Shown here: in pieces, positions 44,282 through 53,943 of the stretch | Position numbering within the stretch: the stretch's first letter is position 1 | How the letters are laid out: every line of letters begins with the position of its first letter | From: Vibrio mexicanus | GTDB taxonomy: Bacteria; Pseudomonadota; Gammaproteobacteria; Enterobacterales; Vibrionaceae | Assembly: GCF_001012815.1 (NCBI RefSeq) | Contig: NZ_JYJP01000027.1 | Span: 1 to 64,000, forward strand | Length of the DNA stretch: 64,000 bases | Reading direction: 5' to 3' | Notes under the pieces: generated by a model | Told to the model about the DNA's origin: nothing | The model's input: the letters and a program-made list of their open reading frames with translations, nothing else | The model's database searches: none | Position numbers and translations under genes: made by a program

Positions 44282-45182
44282 TTATCTTAGTTTGAAATTA
44301 ATTGGGATATGAACGCGGTGCGCAACCGCGATTCCGTCTTCCAGGCGGCGAGAAAATTGCCATTCTTTTATGGTTTTAAGTGCCCGTTCATCAAGGATTT
44401 GGTGTCCGCTTGATTGAATGAGATTCTGTTTAATCTGTTTACCATCTTCATCGAGCCATACCTCGATCACGGCCTTGCTTGGAAGCCGCGTTTCTGCGCC
44501 AGTTTGGGATAACTCACCGGGGTGGGTTTTGCGCTAAAGGTTGGTTTGCTGACAAGTTTGGGTTGTTGCGCTGGCTGTGGAACCGAGGCCATTTGTGCAG
44601 GATCATCCAAAGTAGGCTTTGCTTGATCGAGAGGCTTCTCGTTACTTGGCTTTGTAGGCGTTGGTTTCTGTTCCGCAACCTTGGTTTCAGAAAGGGGTTC
44701 TTTAGAAGTAATCGCTTTGGAAACAGCAGTTTTGGAAGTATCAGCATCTTTTGCTGTGGTTGGTTTTTTCTCAGTAACAACCTGTTCTGCTTTTGAATTT
44801 TTGACTTCAGGCTTCGTAGGTACGGGGCGATCTTGCTTAAGTGTTTCAAGCTTAGGTGTCTCAAGCTTTGGTGTTTGTTGAGTTGCTTGGGTAGGCGCCT
44901 TGGGAGCGGGGGCTCTTTTTTGGAAACAACGGGTTCGGGTGCGCTTTTTTCTATGATGGGGTCTTTGATCGCTTTCTTCACTTCTTGCTCAATCACTTTC
45001 TCAGTAATCTCTGGCTCATTGATGGGCTCAGCGTAAGCACTGGCCATGAGCTGAATCTGCACCGCATCAGCACCTTGGTCGAAGGCAACATGAATCTCTT
45101 TTTTTTCAGGCATATAAGACAGCACGAAGATATGTATCAAACATGCGACTAGGCCAGAAATGAGATAGCGTGAGTGTTTCAT
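44282..45182 (-). CDS. tonB1: TonB1 energy transducer (two single-base frameshifts)
   Basis: About 300 residues after restoring one base at G-run 44908-44912 and one at 44478. An N-terminal membrane anchor (LISGLVACLIHIFVLSY) is followed, once the frame is corrected, by a long Pro/Lys/Glu/Thr-rich periplasmic spacer and the C-terminal TonB domain (VSYPKLARKRGFQGKAVIEV, DGKQIKQNLIQSSGHQILDE, AVAHRVHIPINFKLR). It spans the periplasm and transmits proton-motive force to the receptor's TonB box. First gene of the leftward operon. Two errors in one gene within otherwise intact operon partners suggest base-calling faults. Confidence 0.85.
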
Positions 45183-45230
45183 AATTGAGAAATAACTGAG
45201 TAATTTGCGTTGTTGAGTGCATTATCCATT

Positions 45231-45258
45231 AAATGAGAATGAGATCAAATTTCATTTG
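45231..45258. promoter_or_regulatory. Putative Fur box between tonB1 and hutW
   Basis: AATGAGAATGAGATCAAATT followed by TCATTTG matches the overlapping GATAAT-type hexamer pattern of Fur sites. It sits in the 195-base divergent interval between tonB1 and hutW, as expected for iron-repressed haem-uptake genes. Confidence 0.6.
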
Positions 45259-45377
45259 CATTTGTATTTTCGTTGGATAATATATCGAGCAATTACTCAT
45301 TACCAAGGGGAGTTGGATGAAAGTGCTGTTTTGAGAGGCTTTCTCAGATTCGAGGCACAGAATCCGTTCCTATCCGT

Positions 45378-46724
45378 ATGCATCAGGTTGTTTTCGATCG
45401 CTCAGATGAGCAAATTGTAGGTAAGCACACCCCAGACCCGCTCCGTTATGCGTTCAGCGGTAAACGAGGACCTCATGCAGGTGGCGCTATGTCACCTGTT
45501 CCACCGCCATTTGTTCAAAAGACATTAAGTGACGCTTTCCAGTTTTCAGGTAAAAAAGGCAATCGATGCTTGTATATCCATATTCCGTTTTGTCGCGTTC
45601 GATGTACCTACTGCAACTTCTTCCAATACGCCTCTAGCAAAAGCTTAATTGCGGACTACTTCGCCGCGCTTGTTAAAGAGCTTAAGTTCAAAGCCGCACA
45701 ACCTTGGACGCAAAGTTATCCTTTCCAAGCGGTTTACGTTGGGGGAGGAACACCAACGGATTTGAGTGCTGAGCAAATGCTAACTTTGGGCAAATTGATT
45801 CGTGAACACTTTCCCCTAACTTCAGATTGTGAAATTACGCTTGAAGGGCGAGTGAATCGCTTCGATGCGGGTAAGTTCGAATCGGCATTGGAAGGGGGCT
45901 TCAACCGATTCTCTTTGGGCGTACAAAGTTTCAATACCAAGGTTCGCCGAGCGGCTAAACGTTTGGACGACGGCGATGTTGTGATGGCTACCTTGCAGAA
46001 AATGGTCAGTTACAACGCCGCGCCTATCGTCATCGATCTGATGTATGGGTTGCCTTATCAAACGCCTGAAAATTGGCAAGAAGATCTTGAAAGTTATCTT
46101 GAATCAGGCGTTGATGGCGTGGATTTGTATCAATTAATTGAAATGCAAAACCTCCCTATGGCTCGCCTGGTTGAACAGGGTAAGTTGCCAGAGCCAGCAG
46201 ACACAGCGGCGAAAGCGTCTATGTTTGAGGTGGGGGTTAACTTTATGGCGATGCATCATCAAAAAAGGCTCAGTGTGAATCATTGGGCGTCAAGTAATCG
46301 TGAGCGAAGCTCCTATAACAGTCTAGCCAAAACTGACGCACAAGTTCTGCCCCTGGGTGCGGGGGCTGGTGGTAACGTCAATGGTATCAGTACGATGCAA
46401 ACTCGAGATATGGAAACCTATATTGCCGCAATCGAAGCCAACGAATTCGCCAGCGCGATGGCTTTTCGTTCACAAGGCTCAGAATCCTTTAACGGCGCGA
46501 TTAAAGCCGCTTTCGACAAAGGCGTGCTTTTGAAAAGAGATTTTGCAGAGTGGTTTGAACGTCTTATGCCACTTTTCAAAGAGTGGGAAAACAGAGGGCT
46601 TGTGACCATTTCACCCTTTGCCGTTTCCCTGACGATGGCGGGCCAGTTTTGGTCGGTCAATCTAGCAACAAATTTACTGTCAGTCATTCAATCGCAGGAC
46701 AAAGTAGAAGCCGCTGTTTGTTAG
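45378..46724 (+). CDS. hutW: Radical-SAM haem-utilisation protein HutW
   Basis: 448 residues of the HemN/coproporphyrinogen III oxidase-like radical-SAM family. The iron-sulphur motif is CRVRCTYC (about residues 79-86), preceded by CLYIHIPF and followed by the SAM-binding YVGGGTPTDLS. HutW-type proteins (relatives of ChuW) open the haem ring and release iron under anaerobic conditions. The N-terminal segment before the core (GKHTPDPLRYAFSGKRGPHAGG) is characteristic of HutW. First gene of the rightward haem cluster. Confidence 0.9.
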   Translation: MHQVVFDRSDEQIVGKHTPDPLRYAFSGKRGPHAGGAMSPVPPPFVQKTLSDAFQFSGKKGNRCLYIHIPFCRVRCTYCNFFQYASSKSLIADYFAALVKELKFKAAQPWTQSYPFQAVYVGGGTPTDLSAEQMLTLGKLIREHFPLTSDCEITLEGRVNRFDAGKFESALEGGFNRFSLGVQSFNTKVRRAAKRLDDGDVVMATLQKMVSYNAAPIVIDLMYGLPYQTPENWQEDLESYLESGVDGVDLYQLIEMQNLPMARLVEQGKLPEPADTAAKASMFEVGVNFMAMHHQKRLSVNHWASSNRERSSYNSLAKTDAQVLPLGAGAGGNVNGISTMQTRDMETYIAAIEANEFASAMAFRSQGSESFNGAIKAAFDKGVLLKRDFAEWFERLMPLFKEWENRGLVTISPFAVSLTMAGQFWSVNLATNLLSVIQSQDKVEAAVC

Positions 46725-46811
46725 AAACACGGTCTATAAAAACGCGATTAGTTAAAAGCTCGGTTTGCAAAAACAGGGTCTGTTAAATCGGTGAACACGT
46801 TAGGAGCCACC

Positions 46812-47339
46812 ATGTATATCAGCTGTGACCAAGCACAAGCACAAGCAAAAGAAAAAGTGCGTCAAGCGTTAGCGGAAGATTTGGCATCGCCAATCTCTCA
46901 AATGTCGGAACAACTTAGGTTGAACGAAGGTGAAATTACCTTCGTACTGCCAGAAGAGATGGTAGGTCGTGCTGAAGGTCAGCATGCTCAAGCGATACTG
47001 GAGCAGTTGCCGGAATGGGGCAAAGTGACCACGATTGTTCATTCATTTGGGTCTATCTTTGAAGCAAAAGCGCGTTTTCCAAAAGGCAAAGTGGCACATG
47101 GCTACTACAACCTAATGGGAAAAGAAGGCGAGCTTCATGGCCATTTAAAATTAGATCTTGTCAAACATATTGGCTTCGTAAGTAAGCCATTCCGTAGCAT
47201 GGAAAGCCACTATATTGGCTTTTTCACTGAACAGGGTGATTGCGTATTTAAAGTGTATCTGGGCCGCGACAAAAAGCGTCAATTAATCCCAGAACAAATT
47301 GAAGAGTTCAAGAAAATGAGAAAGGAGTACTCAAAATGA
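46812..47339 (+). CDS. hutX: Haem-utilisation cytosolic carrier HutX
   Basis: 175 residues from ATG 46812, which has AGGAG six bases upstream; GTG 46791 in frame lacks one. Belongs to the HutX/ChuX family, intracellular haem-binding proteins that pass haem to HutZ. Contains EITFVLPEEMVGRA and VAHGYYNLMGKEGELHGHLKL with conserved His. Its stop overlaps the hutZ start (ATGA), fitting the HutX-to-HutZ handover. Confidence 0.92.
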   Translation: MYISCDQAQAQAKEKVRQALAEDLASPISQMSEQLRLNEGEITFVLPEEMVGRAEGQHAQAILEQLPEWGKVTTIVHSFGSIFEAKARFPKGKVAHGYYNLMGKEGELHGHLKLDLVKHIGFVSKPFRSMESHYIGFFTEQGDCVFKVYLGRDKKRQLIPEQIEEFKKMRKEYSK

Positions 47340-47905
47340 GCAGCAGTGAAGCGAGCGCAGAGCAGTTTAAAGAAGCACGCAGAGAGCGATTGCAAAATCG
47401 CCTAGAGCCAGAGGTTAGAGAGTTCCGTGATTCTCGAAAAACGCTTCAGCTTGCAACGATCAACCCTCAAGGTAAACCAAACGCGACGTATGCACCTTTT
47501 GCATTTGACAATGCGGGTTACTACATCCTTGTGAGCGATATTGCTGCGCATGGTAAGAACCTGAAATCTAACCCACAGGTTTCTATTTTATTGGTCGAAG
47601 ACGAAAGCGAAAGCAAGCAAATGTACGCTCGTAAACGCCTGACCTTCGACACCAAAGCAGAATGTGTTGAGAAACAATCAAGCGAGTGGCTAGCCGGTGT
47701 TGCTGCGCTTAAAGCACGTTTTGGTGACATCATCGACAACCTAAGCCAATTAGGCGATTTCAATTTGTATCGTTTGGTTCCTGAATCAGGCCGATACGTC
47801 AAAGGATTTGGCCAAGCTTTCGAGATCTCAGGCAATGACCTTCTTGATTTCGTCCACTTAACCGAAGGTCATGTTCAGGCAGAAAAAGAAGCCCTAACTA
47901 AATAA
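47336..47905 (+). CDS. hutZ: Haem-utilisation/degradation protein HutZ
   Basis: 189 residues, FMN-binding split-barrel fold of the HugZ/HutZ family. Contains RKTLQLATINPQGKPNATYA and GHAKN-like ISDIAAHGKNLKSNPQVSIL, with His in the barrel and a C-terminal helix (SGNDLLDFVHLTEGH). HutZ dimers bind haem and take part in its breakdown. Overlaps hutX by four bases with AAAGGAG ahead of its start, so the two are made together. Confidence 0.93.
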   Translation: MSSSEASAEQFKEARRERLQNRLEPEVREFRDSRKTLQLATINPQGKPNATYAPFAFDNAGYYILVSDIAAHGKNLKSNPQVSILLVEDESESKQMYARKRLTFDTKAECVEKQSSEWLAGVAALKARFGDIIDNLSQLGDFNLYRLVPESGRYVKGFGQAFEISGNDLLDFVHLTEGHVQAEKEALTK

Positions 47906-47970
47906 TAAAAAATAATCTCTATTTGTGCTCACTCCATAATCGTCGAGATTTGAGTACAGCAAGCTAGGAA

Positions 47971-50157
47971 ATGGACAAATTCATGTTTAATAAAACACGA
48001 CTCGCGCTAGTTGTGGGGGCAGTTATTGCCGCTCCAACGATGGCAGAAGAAATTTATACGTTTGATGAAGTGGTTGTATCAGCGACGCGAACTGAGCAGA
48101 ACAAGGAAGATGTGTCTTCTTCAATTGCAACAGTTAGCCGTGAAGAACTAGATGAAACGATGACGTCTAACCTAAAAGATACCCTAAAGTACGAGCCGGG
48201 TGTTGACGTGCAAGGTAGCGGCCGTTTTGGTGTCTCAGGTTTCAATATTCGAGGTATGGAAGATAGCCGCGTAAAAGTAATGGTGGATGGCGTACAACAG
48301 CCAGTGCCATACAACCCAGGAGCAAGCCAGCAGCGTAAATTCCCAAATACAATCGAGACAGATACGTTAGTGGGTGTGGAAGTCAACAAAGGCCCGTCAT
48401 CTAGCCTATATGGTTCAGATGCATTGGGTGGTGTTGTTCTGTTCCGTACTAAGAATCCAGATGATGTTCTTGTGACAGAAGGCGACGAGCATCGCTTTGG
48501 CATCAAGAGCAGCTATTCATCAGTAAACAGTGAGTTTAAGAACACCCTAACTTGGGCGATGCGCAAAGGTGATTGGGAAACCATCACTATGCTTACTTAT
48601 GCTGATGGTAAAGAGTATCAAACTCACGGTGATGGCGCCGATATCTTAGGCCCAGACCGCGGTGCTGCGGATCCAGCAGATACGCAATTGATGAATGGTT
48701 TAGCAAAGGTTTACTACCAAGCAAACGACAGACATCGTTTGGGTGCAACTGTTGAGTATTTCGACTACCAACATGACTCTTTCCTAGCATCAGAAGAAGG
48801 CTATGAAATGATGCCAGGGTTTGCTTATACCGATTCTTCAGTTGAGGATCACAATAAACGTCTTCGTCTCGGCTTTGAGCATGAGTGGCAAGTGAACTCT
48901 TCATTGGCTGATGACCTAGCTTGGACAATAAGCTACCAACAAACGGAAAGTCAGTCAGACAATTATGACACGACCAACTTTGCTGGTATGCCACCATTCA
49001 TGCCTAGTTACGATGACCGTATGCGTAACCGTCAGCGTATTTCTCAAGATGACTCGGTTCAATTTGATGTGCAGCTGAACAAGCTGATAGAGCGCGAAAC
49101 GCATTATCATGAGATCACTTATGGAGCGAGCTTCCTTAACAATAAGTTCTCACTTGAGAACAACGACTACTTGATTAAGAGTGGTCAAGTAGGTGTGCCG
49201 GACGGTACTGTGTCTCCGGGTAGCACAGGTCTTCCAAATGCAGATACACGCCAATGGGGTGTCTTCATTCAAGACCAAGCTTTCTTTTTGGATGAGAAAC
49301 TGGTTGTGTCTGCCGGCCTTCGTTATGACTCATTCAAAACGTCTCCAGAGACAACAGAAGGTTATGAAGTGGAGCATGAAGGCAACGAAAACGATGCGTT
49401 TACGGGTCGTTTAGGTGCGGTGTATCACGTCGATACGATGTTCAGCCCTTATGTACAAGTTAGCCAAGGCTTTAAAGCACCAACCGTCTATGACTTGTAC
49501 TACTCATACAGCGAGGGTGCAATCTTCCGAGGTAACCCAAACCTGAAGCCAGAAGAAAGTATCTCTTACGAAATGGGTTTCCGTGGCAAGTCTGAACGCG
49601 TGTCTTACGAGTTTAGCGCTTTCTACAATGATTACACGAACTTCATTGCTGAAAGCACAATTGGCCATGACGCAGCTGAAGATAAAGACATCATCACAAT
49701 GAAGAACATTGATGAAGCTCGTATCTATGGTGCTGAGTTCAGTACAATGTTGCTTGGCCCTTCAGGTACTTATGCACGTCTAGGTCTGGCTTACGCAAAC
49801 GGCGAAGATAAGAAAACAGGTAAGGAGTTAGACTCAATAGCGCCATTTACCACCAATCTAGGTTTGGGTTTCCGCGATGCGAACGATACGTACGGTGCAT
49901 TAGCTAACTGGAAGATCGTGGCTAAGAAAGACGAATGGCAACAAGAAGATAACGTTGAAGCACCGTCTTATAGCATCGTTGACGTGACAGCTTACTATCG
50001 TCCAATGAAGGACTTAACATTGCGCGCGGGTCTGTTCAATGCTCTGGATGAGAAATACTGGCTATACAATGACCTACGCGGTGAAGATGAAGGCTTGAAA
50101 GACATTGATACTCAAGCTGGCCGTAACTGGGGTATTAGTGCGGAATACTTCTTCTAA
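47971..50157 (+). CDS. hutA: TonB-dependent haem receptor (HutA/HuvA-like)
   Basis: 728 residues with a signal peptide (cleavage near TMAEE). A TonB box-like stretch IYTFDEVVVSATRTEQ is followed by the plug domain and a 22-strand barrel ending in ISAEYFF, the usual terminal Phe. The haem/haemoglobin receptor blocks appear as QGFKAPTVYDLYY and NPNLKPEES (FRAP and NPNL boxes). No His lies between them, unlike HemR-type receptors, where an axial His sits there. Located directly after hutZ. The exact receptor name (hutA versus huvA) follows position and motif only. ATG 47983 is an alternative start. Confidence 0.85.
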   Translation: MDKFMFNKTRLALVVGAVIAAPTMAEEIYTFDEVVVSATRTEQNKEDVSSSIATVSREELDETMTSNLKDTLKYEPGVDVQGSGRFGVSGFNIRGMEDSRVKVMVDGVQQPVPYNPGASQQRKFPNTIETDTLVGVEVNKGPSSSLYGSDALGGVVLFRTKNPDDVLVTEGDEHRFGIKSSYSSVNSEFKNTLTWAMRKGDWETITMLTYADGKEYQTHGDGADILGPDRGAADPADTQLMNGLAKVYYQANDRHRLGATVEYFDYQHDSFLASEEGYEMMPGFAYTDSSVEDHNKRLRLGFEHEWQVNSSLADDLAWTISYQQTESQSDNYDTTNFAGMPPFMPSYDDRMRNRQRISQDDSVQFDVQLNKLIERETHYHEITYGASFLNNKFSLENNDYLIKSGQVGVPDGTVSPGSTGLPNADTRQWGVFIQDQAFFLDEKLVVSAGLRYDSFKTSPETTEGYEVEHEGNENDAFTGRLGAVYHVDTMFSPYVQVSQGFKAPTVYDLYYSYSEGAIFRGNPNLKPEESISYEMGFRGKSERVSYEFSAFYNDYTNFIAESTIGHDAAEDKDIITMKNIDEARIYGAEFSTMLLGPSGTYARLGLAYANGEDKKTGKELDSIAPFTTNLGLGFRDANDTYGALANWKIVAKKDEWQQEDNVEAPSYSIVDVTAYYRPMKDLTLRAGLFNALDEKYWLYNDLRGEDEGLKDIDTQAGRNWGISAEYFF

Positions 50158-50205
50158 ATTGAATCGAGCTACAATTCGCTGAGGTTCAGTGAATGCGATA
50201 ATACC

Positions 50206-50242
50206 AACACCTCCAATCTCAAAGGGATTGGAGGTGTTTTTG
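50206..50242. terminator. Bidirectional terminator between the haem receptor and dctD
   Basis: AACACCTCCAATC (50206-50218) and GATTGGAGGTGTT (50226-50238) form a perfect 13-bp stem with T-runs on both strands, serving the two convergent transcripts. Confidence 0.9.
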
Positions 50243-50258
50243 TTGGCGAGATAGCTAT

Positions 50259-51605
50259 TTATTCGTTAGTTTTGTAGTTCTCTTTTTCTAGTCCATATTT
50301 TTGCATTTTGTCGTATAACGTTTTGCGGGGAAGCTGAAGCTCTGCCATCGTACCCTTGATGCTACCACCATGTTTGATTAGCGCGAGCTCAATCGCCTCT
50401 TTCTCAAATTCGGCGACACGCTCACTCAAACTGGTTGTTTCGGCTGTATCCTTAGAAACGTCTCCTAACTGGGGCAAACTGCCTAATAACACAAAGCGTT
50501 CAGCGGTGTTTCTTAGCTCCCGAACGTTGCCAGGCCAATCATGTCCAATGAGCGTATCCAAGTCACTTGATGTTATTGCGGAGGCCGTTTTCTTGTAGCG
50601 AGCGGCAGCCACTAAGAGAAAGTGGTGAAAAAGCGTAGGAACATCTTCTTTTCTCTGGCGTAATGGCGGCAGGTCTAGCGTAACGACATTCAATCGATAG
50701 TAGAGGTCTTGACGAAATTCTCCGGCTGCCGAGGCAAGCTTGAGATCGGTTTTTGTCGCGGCAATGACACGAATATCAATCGGGGTGAGTTGGTTCGACC
50801 CCAAGGGTTCGATGACTCGCTCTTGCAGGACCCTAAGCAAACGTATTTGTGCGTGCATGGGCATAGATTCGATTTCGTCTAGAAACAGCGTCCCGCCATT
50901 CGCATGTTCAAATTTACCAATTCGTTTGGAATCCGCGCCGGTGAATGCCCCTTTCTCATGGCCATAAAGTTCACTTTCAAGTAAGTTTTCGGCAACCGCA
51001 CCACAGTTTATTGCGACGAAATTTTTGTCCCGTCGTGAGCTTTGTTCATGTAATGACCGCGCAACGAGCTCCTTGCCTGTCCCTGTTTCTCCAAATAACA
51101 GAATATCCGCATCGGTATCCGCAACGTTGGAAATGGTCTGACGAAGCTGTTCAATGGACGGCGTATTGCCGATTATTCGTGGCCCTAGCGCTTGGCTCGC
51201 TTTTAAACTCCGTTTGAGGGACTCGTTCTCAAGTGATAGATCGCGCTTTTCAATTGCACGATTAACGGTCTCGATCAGCCTGTCAGGTGCGAATGGTTTT
51301 TCGATGAAGTCGTAAGCGCCAGTCTGAATTGCATTGACCGCCATAGAGATATCGCCGTGGCCGGTTATGAGTATGACGGGCACATCCTTGTCTTGATGCA
51401 AAATGGAGCTAAGTAAATTCTCGCCACTGATGCCCGGCAAACAGATATCGGTCACCACAACTTTGGGCATGCCTTGGGACTTGATTGCGAGTAAAGCGTC
51501 TTCTGCGCTTTCAAAGAACTGTGCCGATAGGTCTTCAAGTTCAAAGCTTTGTTCGATCGCGAGCCTAATGTCGCTTTCGTCATCGATAAAAAATACATCG
51601 TACAT
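50259..51605 (-). CDS. dctD: C4-dicarboxylate response regulator DctD (NtrC family)
   Basis: 448 residues. Receiver with FIDDESD and phospho-acceptor Asp in VVTDICLPG, and Lys in FIEKPFAPDRL. The central AAA+ domain has Walker A GETGTGKEL, the sigma-54 contact loop GAFTGADS and the sensor segments ELYGHEKG and FLDEIESM. The Fis-type C-terminal HTH reads GTMAELQLPRKTLYDKMQKYG. Activates the sigma-54 promoter found upstream of dctP. Co-transcribed with dctB, 12 bases away. Confidence 0.94.
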   Translation of the reverse strand: MYDVFFIDDESDIRLAIEQSFELEDLSAQFFESAEDALLAIKSQGMPKVVVTDICLPGISGENLLSSILHQDKDVPVILITGHGDISMAVNAIQTGAYDFIEKPFAPDRLIETVNRAIEKRDLSLENESLKRSLKASQALGPRIIGNTPSIEQLRQTISNVADTDADILLFGETGTGKELVARSLHEQSSRRDKNFVAINCGAVAENLLESELYGHEKGAFTGADSKRIGKFEHANGGTLFLDEIESMPMHAQIRLLRVLQERVIEPLGSNQLTPIDIRVIAATKTDLKLASAAGEFRQDLYYRLNVVTLDLPPLRQRKEDVPTLFHHFLLVAAARYKKTASAITSSDLDTLIGHDWPGNVRELRNTAERFVLLGSLPQLGDVSKDTAETTSLSERVAEFEKEAIELALIKHGGSIKGTMAELQLPRKTLYDKMQKYGLEKENYKTNE

Positions 51606-51617
51606 ATGGATAGTAAC

Positions 51618-53413
51618 CTACTCGTCTTCGTCTACTGGAAATGCGTTTATTGGCAAAGCAATGGTAAATCGCGCTCCGCCCAAGGGAGATTGTTCAACGA
51701 TAAGCTGTCCATTCATTGAATGGACGATTTGAGCTGAGATAGACAGACCTAACCCAAGCCCATTTTTCTTGGTTGTGTAGAAAGGCTCAAACAGTTTGTC
51801 GGTATCTTCTGCCTTGACACCACTGCCATTATCATCGATATGAATTAAGGCTTGTTTTGAGTCTGAGGAAAGTGTTACGTCCACTTGCCTTTCAGATTGA
51901 GGTTCAAGTGCTTGAATCGCATTCTGAATGAGATTAATGACCACTTGCTCCAATTGAATGTTATTAACTACGCAAGTGACAGTTTCACTGGGAGCGGCGT
52001 AACTAAATCGGATCTGCTTAGACTTCAATTGTGGCTGAATGAGGTCAATCGCTGCGGTCACGATGGGCGAAAGCGGTAGTGCGGAGAGGTCATTGGTTGT
52101 GCTTTTTCTTGCAAACGATTTGAGCTGTTCGCTGATTTTGGCCATGCGTTCAGTCAACCCTGATATACGCTGTAAGTTTTCATCCACTCGCTCAATTTTA
52201 TCCGAGGCCAGAAAGCGACGTCCGTTGTCGGCAAAACTGCGAATTGCTGCAAGAGGGTTATTGAGCTCATGGCTGATGCTGGCCGACATCTCCCCCAAAA
52301 TGGCGAGCTTAGCGGTTTGGATCAACTCAGATTGCGTCTGGCGAAGCGCTTCTTCCGTCTTGGTCCTTTCGGCAATTTCTGCGTGCAGCTCTGATGTTCG
52401 TTCAAGCACTAAGAACTCAAGCTTTTGTTTGGCCTCGCTCTGTATTTGCTCGAATTGACGCAGCTTCTGTTTTCGATGATGGGTGAGTAGCTGAAGTAGA
52501 TAAATGATGGAAAAAATCAGACTGACAACGATGATGTATCGCATCACCGACCAAGCTAGTTTGCTTTTTGGCGTCAGCACTCGAATGGTAAGTTCTACAT
52601 TGGGCAGCGTTTTCATCGATGTAATGAAATTGCCTTTGTACCAAGGAAGCAGAGAACTGTTGAGCTCGCCATGGTCTTGATCCAGTCGGCCTTTGAGGTT
52701 GAGCGAACGCACTTGAGTATCAAGATACTGGCGTCCAAACTCTATTTGCTTGAGTTTTATTGGGTCTATGGGTTGTAAGCTAGCGTAGAGCCAATCTGGA
52801 CGACTGGACATGAACACAATCCCGTTGGGATCTGCCGCAACAAAATAGCTATCTTGTCCCTGCCAATTGGCTTCTATGGCTGATAAATCCATTTTTACCA
52901 CTATCACGCCAATCACATTGGCGGCATAACGAATAGGGTACGAATAGTAGTAGCCGCGCTGGCCTGACGTTGAGCCCAACGCATAATATTGACTGGCATC
53001 GCCATGGATTGCATCTTGAAAGTATGGTCGCCATGCGAAGTTGCGACCTAAAAAGCTGCGGTCTAAGTTCCAGTTGCTGGCCGCGATTGTCGTACCGTAA
53101 ACATCGAGTAGGTATGTGTCTGATGCTTGGATTACCTCATTAACATTTTCCAAGTAGCGATTGGTGATATCAATTTGAGCGCTGTTGCCGCTGTTTTTCA
53201 GCGCATCAATGAGTTCGATATCTTGGGCGATCAGTTGGGGCAGATGGGCGTATTTATCGAGCTTTGCGAGATGTGACCAGAGAACTGATCGAGTTGATTT
53301 TGGTGTTGAGTGAGCAATTGATTGTATTGGTAGCGCCAAACCGCTTGCGTGCCCAACAGTAACGTGAGTACGTAAACGATGATGAGTCCGACAAAGTTCC
53401 TTCTTAAGTGCAA
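51618..53413 (-). CDS. dctB: C4-dicarboxylate sensor kinase DctB (single-base frameshift)
   Basis: 598 residues after restoring one A (plus-strand T at 53263-53265). As written, the N-terminus ends early (53231) and the rest reads from an internal start. TTG 53413 is proposed as start with GGAG upstream. Two membrane segments enclose a periplasmic dCACHE sensor with FLGRNFAWRPYFQDA and RGYYYSYPIRY, which bind dicarboxylate in the family. The kinase has the H-box ASISHELNNPLAAIRSF, the N-box NLIQNAIQAL and a G-box GLGLGLSISAQIV. It controls dctPQM through DctD. Confidence 0.88.
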
Positions 53414-53667
53414 CGGCTTAACTCCTAAATCTCGCTGTATATAGCGTAAAACTATTTAAAGTGAGAGTGATTAAAAAGTTAGCGATAATGCGGACTAAAA
53501 CAAGAGCAAGATCTCTTTTTAGCCGATTAGGTAAAAAAAAAGGCTCGATTCCCTTGAAAAAGCATTTATTGTCCCCATTTCTGACAGGGTCGAACGGTGC
53601 GGTGGTTGAAATTAAACCGATCGACTGAGTAATTAGGAATTTGTACGTAACGTTAAAGTCGATTGGG

Positions 53668-53696
53668 TCGACAGCGTAGGCTTAGATCGTTAGAAT
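53668..53696 (+). promoter_or_regulatory. Sigma-70 promoter of tig leader or small RNA
   Basis: TCGACA (-35), exactly 17 bases, then TAGAAT (-10). The bases after the -10 (GCTGCGTC) are GC-rich, as in stringently controlled stable-RNA promoters. The transcript would begin near 53703 and have a leader of about 240 nt. Confidence 0.55.
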
Positions 53697-53720
53697 GCTG
53701 CGTCTAATTTTTAATCCTGA

Positions 53721-53930
53721 GACTAATCGGAGATACCTTTTCACCAAACTTAAACCTCTCGTGGTTTAAAAAGGTAAGGATATCGCTCATTAGTCCGGCG
53801 CTAGGTAAGACTTGGCGTCGATGCTCAATTTAAATAGGTACTCCTTGAGTGCTAAACAAGGATGCAGTCACATCGATCTACATGAGTAGACGTGTGGCTC
53901 ATACGCTCAGGCTAACCTGAGCCATTTTTG
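53721..53930 (+). ncRNA. Candidate structured leader or small RNA upstream of tig, ending in an attenuator-like hairpin
   Basis: GACTAAT (53721-53727) pairs with ATTAGTC (53789-53795). Inside lie ACCTTTT (53735-53741)/AAAAGGT (53769-53775) and AAACC (53752-53756)/GGTTT (53763-53767). At the 3' end two exclusive stems compete: CTCAGG (53906-53911)/CCTGAG (53916-53921), and GGCTCA (53896-53901)/TGAGCC (53918-53923), followed by ATTTTTG. This suits an attenuated leader of trigger factor or an independent RNA. No Rfam family is recognised by eye. Confidence 0.45.
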
Positions 53931-53943
53931 AGGTTTATAAACA

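Larger units (their letters stand above)
53414..53943. other. 530-base tig upstream region with promoter and structured leader
   Basis: No protein gene. It contains an A-rich tract near 53535, a promoter (53668-53696), an outer stem 53721-53795 with inner hairpins, a stem TCTAC-ATGA-GTAGA near 53876-53889 and terminator-like alternatives at 53896-53930 just before trigger factor. Confidence 0.6.
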
